NCBI RefSeq assembly: GCF_014647755.1
Contig: NZ_BMPU01000001.1
Location: forward strand, 786,382-850,381
Length of the DNA: 64,000 nucleotides
Source: Porphyromonas pasteri
GTDB lineage: Bacteria > Bacteroidota > Bacteroidia > Bacteroidales > Porphyromonadaceae
Direction: 5' to 3'
Each line of letters opens with the position of its first letter. Positions within the stretch are counted from its first letter, which is position 1. The notes under the pieces were generated by a model. That model made no database searches and had not been told where the DNA came from. It saw only the letters and a program-made list of their open reading frames with translations. Made by a program: the position numbers and the translations under genes. Shown piece after piece: positions 60,411 through 64,000 of this stretch.

Positions 60411-61706
60411 TTACTTAGCCAAGACGAGGTAGTAGTTCTTCTTACCGCGCTGTACAAGCAGATAGCGGTCAGCGATGAGCTGGGCAGAGGTGATGAGGCC
60501 ATCGGGGCTGGTGACCTTCTCCTTGTTCACGCTCACACCACCCGAGGCGATGAGCTTACGCAGCTCGCCCTTCGAGGGGAAGACTGCCGCATCTTCGGTG
60601 AGGAGGTCGATGACCTTCACACCACCCTGCAGCTTATCCTTCGAGACTTCGAACTGGGGTACCCCCTCGAAGACGGAGAGGAGCGTAGCTTCGTCGAGCG
60701 ACTGGAGCTGCTCGCGCGTGCCCTGCCCGAAGAGGATGCCCGAGGCAGCCACAGCGGCATCATAGCTCTCACGGCCGTGGACGAGGACGGTGATCTCCTC
60801 CGCCAGGCGCTTCTGCAGTGCGCGCTCGTGGGGAGCGGCAGCCTGCTGAGCCTCAAGGCCTGCGATCTCCTCCTGCGTCAGCGTCGTGAAGATCTTGATA
60901 TAGCGTGCCGCATCGGCATCATTGACATTCAGCCAGAACTGGTAGAAGGCGTATGGGCTCGTGCGCTCGGGGTCAAGCCACACATTGCCGCTCTCGGTCT
61001 TACCGAACTTACCACCGTCGGCCTTCGTGATCAGCGGACATACCAGAGCATAGGCCTCGCCAGCATCCATACGGCGGATCAGCTCCGTACCCGTGGTGAT
61101 ATTCCCCCATTGGTCAGAGCCCCCCATCTGCAGACGGCAGCCGTAGTGGCGATAGAGATACAGATAATCGTAGCCCTGCAGGAGCTGGTAGCTGAATTCG
61201 GTGAAGGACATCCCGTTGGAGTTCTCGCCGCTGAGGCGCTTCTTCACCGAGTCCTTAGCCATCATATAGTTGACCGTGATATGCTTGCCGATGTCGCGGA
61301 TGAAGCCGAGGAAGCTGTAGTCCTTCATCCAGTCGTAGTTGTTCACCAGCACGGCAGCGTTGGGGGCATCGCTATCGAAGTCGAGGAACTTAGACAGCTG
61401 CTTCTTGATGCAAGCTTGGTTGTGGCGGAGCGTCTCTTCGTCGAGGAGGTTACGCTCGGCGGACTTCATCGAGGGGTCACCAATCATCCCCGTAGCACCG
61501 CCGATGAGGGCGATGGGGCGATGGCCTGCCAGCTGGAGATGGCGCAGCATCATGACCCCGACGAGGTGGCCGATGTGAAGGGAGTCTGCCGTGGGGTCAA
61601 TACCCAGATAGGCAGAGGTACGCTCCTTCTGTAGCTGCTCCTCAGTGCCTGGGAACATATCATGGATCATCCCACGCCAGCGCAGCTCTTCAATAAAGTT
61701 GATCAT
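60411..61706 (-). CDS. tyrS: Tyrosyl-tRNA synthetase
   Basis: A 431-residue class I synthetase that charges tRNA-Tyr. The HIGH motif is in [13 protein letters not shown] (near residue 41), the tyrosine-binding region includes [13 protein letters not shown] and GGSDQWGNI, and the KMSKS-like loop is [11 protein letters not shown]-terminal S4 RNA-binding domain follows ([18 protein letters not shown]). No T-box leader is expected in this phylum and none is seen. Confidence 0.97.
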   Translation of the reverse strand: MINFIEELRWRGMIHDMFPGTEEQLQKERTSAYLGIDPTADSLHIGHLVGVMMLRHLQLAGHRPIALIGGATGMIGDPSMKSAERNLLDEETLRHNQACIKKQLSKFLDFDSDAPNAAVLVNNYDWMKDYSFLGFIRDIGKHITVNYMMAKDSVKKRLSGENSNGMSFTEFSYQLLQGYDYLYLYRHYGCRLQMGGSDQWGNITTGTELIRRMDAGEAYALVCPLITKADGGKFGKTESGNVWLDPERTSPYAFYQFWLNVNDADAARYIKIFTTLTQEEIAGLEAQQAAAPHERALQKRLAEEITVLVHGRESYDAAVAASGILFGQGTREQLQSLDEATLLSVFEGVPQFEVSKDKLQGGVKVIDLLTEDAAVFPSKGELRKLIASGGVSVNKEKVTSPDGLITSAQLIADRYLLVQRGKKNYYLVLAK

Positions 61707-61749
61707 TTTGCTTCTTAAAAAGAGGTGATTATCTGTATGTATAGTGGTA

Positions 61750-61757
61750 CAAAGATA
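61750..61757 (-). promoter_or_regulatory. -7 box of tyrS
   Basis: TATCTTTG on the minus strand, ~45 nt before the tyrS ATG. Confidence 0.55.
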
Positions 61758-61840
61758 GCTAAAGCCTCGTACCTGCGCCCCTATACGCGCGGGGATAGCC
61801 CGCTAACAGAGGGTAAGGGACTCGCCCTATCACGCCGATT

Positions 61841-62026
61841 TCTCTCATCCAGCGGAGGAAGAAGTGCTATCCCCGCGAAGAAAAAGCCGCCCTCTCGTAG
61901 TGGTCTTCCCCTATCCAGGCACGTAGTCTTAACGACCACGCACGTAAATCCTATGATCCACGTACGTAGACATTAGATCCACGTACGCAGACGCAACTTA
62001 TCTACCACTCGTCCGCGACTTTTATT
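61841..62026. repeat. Intergenic phased repeat element, family 1 copy C
   Basis: This 186-bp element is closely related to 13142-13329. The flanks TCTCTCATCCAGCGGAGG, CGCGAAGAAAAA and CTTATCTACCACTCGTCC are shared. The four core units have CGTAG-like motifs at 61922, 61943, 61965 and 61986 (spacings 21, 22, 21, identical to copies A and B). It lies between the divergent tyrS and PH-domain gene promoters in a 534-bp spacer with no gene. Confidence 0.78.
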
Positions 62027-62135
62027 CGCGCTCGTAGGGATTCATTCCACTACTGCTTTCAGCTTTTCTCTCCGAAGCAGCGAGCCCCACATAGCACGGC
62101 TACGCGACGTGTATCGCAAGGTTCTCTTCTCTGGT

Positions 62136-62166
62136 ATTGCTGATTACAAGTTTTTTTTTAGGTTTG
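62136..62166 (+). promoter_or_regulatory. Promoter of PH-domain gene, with 5'-terminal hairpin
   Basis: ATTG (62136-62139), a 19-nt spacer and TAGGTTTG (62159-62166). The predicted transcript would begin almost directly with a stem GTGGAGA (62171-62177) / TCTCCAC (62186-62192). Confidence 0.6.
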
Positions 62167-62240
62167 CAGTGTGGAGAGAAGCCCTTCTCCACGCAATACA
62201 GAGACACAGGAGCGCAACGCAACGACACCACATTCATCTT

Positions 62241-62702
62241 ATGCACTACACGTTTAGATACTCTACCCCCCTCAAGGTCTACACCGCCCTCTGCGTAATG
62301 GTTCTTGGGCTGATCTGCTACTATGCATTCAGATCAAGCCCTTGGTTTATGATTGTCCTATACAGCTGGATGATCTTTATATCGCTGCTCTATTCCGCCC
62401 TCTCTATACCCCGTTCGATAGAGGATGACGGAGAGACCGTAGCCCTGAGACGGCTCTTATGGTCGAAGCGGTATAGCCGTACGACCTACGATATCTCGGA
62501 GGTAAGTGATATGGAGCTAACGAAGAGCTACGCCATCGTTGGCTCGGCAGGTTACTTCTGCTATAGTGGCCTCTTCTACAGATCGAAGATGGGCTTCTTC
62601 AATCTCGTCGCTACGGAGGAGACGGGTCATTACCTACGCATCCAGCGCAAAGGTGGCAAACGCCCACTCTACATCGCCTACCAGCCTGCCCTATCCTACT
62701 AA
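62241..62702 (+). CDS. PH-domain membrane protein, tandem copy 1
   Basis: A 153-residue protein with two N-terminal membrane helices (residues ~12-30 and 36-54). A soluble domain resembles bacterial PH domains of the bPH_5 kind: SIEDDGETVALRRLLWSKRYS, ISEVSDMEL, then GSAGYFCYSGLF and an FNLVATEETGHYLRIQRKGGK segment. The GS..YFGY.G.F pattern is typical of that fold. Its function is unknown. Its start at 62241 (MHYTFRYS) is shared with the paralogue at 62831; upstream in-frame sequence lies over the promoter. Confidence 0.75.
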   Translation: MHYTFRYSTPLKVYTALCVMVLGLICYYAFRSSPWFMIVLYSWMIFISLLYSALSIPRSIEDDGETVALRRLLWSKRYSRTTYDISEVSDMELTKSYAIVGSAGYFCYSGLFYRSKMGFFNLVATEETGHYLRIQRKGGKRPLYIAYQPALSY

Positions 62703-62705
62703 TCA

Positions 62706-62792
62706 CATCTTCCCACACCACCCCCAGCACCACCCCTCCCACAAGACCCTCATTACTCCGCACCCTATTCCTCACCATCAGAATGGGGTATT
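62706..62792 (+). pseudogene. Relic of the 5' end of a GLPGLI-family gene
   Basis: The spacer after the first PH-domain gene aligns with 63296-63385, which covers the leader and signal-peptide codons of the GLPGLI gene. Shared blocks are CATCTTCCCACACCACC, then AGCACCAC, then CTCCGCACCCTATTCCT. The offset is exactly 590 bp, the same as between the two PH genes. The start codon is destroyed and similarity ends after ~85 bp, so this is a leftover of a tandem duplication. Confidence 0.7.
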
Positions 62793-62830
62793 AGCGCAAA
62801 GCAACACCATCACTTCCATCTAATCGCACT

Positions 62831-63289
62831 ATGCACTACACGTTTAGGTACTCTAAATTCGTCAAGGTCATCACCTTCATTGGATTGTGGGCCCTTGCAC
62901 TCATCCTTTACCTTCTGGTGATGGAAGACGGCTTATCATTGTTTGCCTTCCTCCTCTGGGCAGGCGCTTTGACCCTCATCTATCCTCCCCTCGCTATGCC
63001 CCGTTCGATAGAGGATGACGGAGAGACCGTGGTCTTGAAGCGGCTCTTATGGTCGAAGCGGTATAGCCGCACGACCTACGACATATCCGAGGTAAGTGGT
63101 ATCAATTTAATGAATGGTCTCCGTGTCTTCGGCTCGGAAGCTTACTTCGGCTATAGTGGCTACTTCTACAAGACGAAGATTGGCCTCTTCAAGCTCCTCG
63201 CTACGGAGGACACAGGCCATTACCTACGCATCCAGCGCAAGGGCAGCAAACGCCCGCTCTACATCGCCTACCGCCCTACCCAATCCTAA
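62831..63289 (+). CDS. PH-domain membrane protein, tandem copy 2
   Basis: A 152-residue paralogue of the gene at 62241: the same MHYTFRYS start, two membrane helices, and a PH-like (bPH_5-type) domain containing GSEAYFGYSGYF and LRIQRKGSKRPLYIAY. The central 45 bp (from CCCCGTTCGATAGAGGATG onwards) are almost identical to copy 1, while the membrane helices differ. It starts 590 bp after copy 1 and is followed after 39 nt by the GLPGLI gene, with which it may be co-transcribed. Confidence 0.75.
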   Translation: MHYTFRYSKFVKVITFIGLWALALILYLLVMEDGLSLFAFLLWAGALTLIYPPLAMPRSIEDDGETVVLKRLLWSKRYSRTTYDISEVSGINLMNGLRVFGSEAYFGYSGYFYKTKIGLFKLLATEDTGHYLRIQRKGSKRPLYIAYRPTQS

Positions 63290-63328
63290 TCATCGCATCT
63301 TCCCACACCACCAAGCACCACACGACAC

Positions 63329-64000
63329 ATGAAACCCTTACTTCTCCGCACCCTATTCCTTGCTATCGGAATAGGGAGCCTGTGCTTCCACAGCACGACC
63401 GCTTCAGCCCAAGCTCCCCAAAAAACCGACAGGCACCATGCTCTGAGCGATACCATAGCGCTTACCATCTTCGACTATGCTCAATACCGAGCCTACTATC
63501 GAAAACAATACAGAGACACCCCCTCCGATCCTCGGGAATATCGCTGGCTTCAGCTCCTGCAAATCGGGGGCAAGTATCAGGGCTACGTCAACTATGGGGA
63601 GCTACGTGCCGACTCGATATGGAACGCCTCGATAAAGGCGGGCAAGAGTGATGCCGAACTGCATCCCGAATGGTCTGCAGCTAAAGATGAATCGCTTCCC
63701 GACGTGAAGCTCCTCTTTGACCGCAACAAGGGTGTCTTGGACGCATACGACAGAGTCTTTGTCTCGAAGTACCACTACAGCGAGCCCATCCCCCAGCAGC
63801 AGTGGACGATGGTGCGGGGCGATAGCACGATCTTGGGCTACACGTGCCATAAGGCCACGACCCGCTTCCGTGGACGAGACTACGTAGCTTGGTACACCGA
63901 GGAGATCCCCTACCCCTATGGGCCCTATAAGTTCGGGGGGCTTCCTGGCCTCATCACCTGCATCTATGACACCCAGCGCGAGCACATCTACACGCTTGTA
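63329..64000 (+). CDS. GLPGLI-family exported protein (partial, runs off the window)
   Basis: The first 224 residues of an open frame that continues past the window edge. A signal peptide (MKPLLLRTLFLAIGIGSL.., ending ASAQ near residue 28) precedes a domain with the family hallmark FGGLPGLITCIYD near residue 205. Other family traits are VLDAYDRVF, a LGYTCHKATTRFRGRDYVAWYT segment, and PYPYGPYKF. GLPGLI (Porph_ging) proteins occur almost only in Bacteroidetes, are exported and have unknown function. The gene follows the second PH-domain gene. Confidence 0.88.
   Translation, partial: MKPLLLRTLFLAIGIGSLCFHSTTASAQAPQKTDRHHALSDTIALTIFDYAQYRAYYRKQYRDTPSDPREYRWLQLLQIGGKYQGYVNYGELRADSIWNASIKAGKSDAELHPEWSAAKDESLPDVKLLFDRNKGVLDAYDRVFVSKYHYSEPIPQQQWTMVRGDSTILGYTCHKATTRFRGRDYVAWYTEEIPYPYGPYKFGGLPGLITCIYDTQREHIYTLV

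Overview
The window looks like chromosomal DNA of a Bacteroidales bacterium, most likely a high-GC Porphyromonas (inference). Supporting signs: a SusC/RagA-SusD/RagB pair, a GLPGLI-family gene, the order dnaN - exonuclease - coaBC - DUF4835 - recN, the fused Pit/DUF47 phosphate transporter, lipoproteins with relaxed lipoboxes, and many promoters with the Bacteroidetes -7 box TAnnTTTG instead of sigma70 -10 boxes. I see no rRNA, tRNA, CRISPR, IS element or prophage.

Layout. 1-2.6 kb: three tandem copies of an unrecognised lipoprotein gene on an ~875-bp repeat unit. 2.7-6.6 kb: YtxH and holin-X-like envelope proteins, a sugar kinase, and a hemerythrin (RIC-like) protein with a LuxR-type regulator. 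7.1-15.6 kb: DNA replication/repair and CoA operon (dnaN to recN), then LemA and a TPM-domain protein. 15.7-26.8 kb, minus strand: SusCD outer-membrane importer, trigger factor, a SWIM-zinc-finger protein that looks like a dead SNF2 helicase, and uvrA. 27.3-38.3 kb: small membrane protein, PcrA/UvrD helicase, siderophore-type TonB receptor, YitT, cyclophilin, and a galM-transporter-galK galactose operon. 38.4-41.5 kb, minus strand: two paralogous lipoproteins around an NlpE-like lipoprotein. 42-52.3 kb: HU-like protein, M20 dipeptidase, deaminase, phosphoethanolamine transferase, beta-barrel protein, DUF421 protein, purine nucleoside phosphorylase, acyltransferase, MeaB. 52.5-61.7 kb: HU, a 29-residue ribosome-associated protein, RNase G, RecR, GNAT, LigA, Pit transporter, TyrS (minus). 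62.2-64 kb: duplicated PH-domain membrane proteins and a GLPGLI gene that runs off the window.

Most of the chromosome is housekeeping. The unusual layer lies between the genes. At least six intergenic spacers carry arrays of 4 to 6 short units repeated every 21-23 bp (two helical turns). Most units are centred on a palindrome or near-palindrome. One family occurs three times with the same 21-22-21 spacing; three other arrays have different core sequences but the same pitch. All lie upstream of promoters and none lies between convergent genes. Other points of note: apparent leaderless transcription of the tandem lipoproteins, a helicase-dead SNF2-like protein next to uvrA, a 590-bp tandem duplication that left a relic of a GLPGLI gene start, a possible minus-strand small RNA at 4.86-5.0 kb, and a ~345-nt untranslated leader ahead of susCD.
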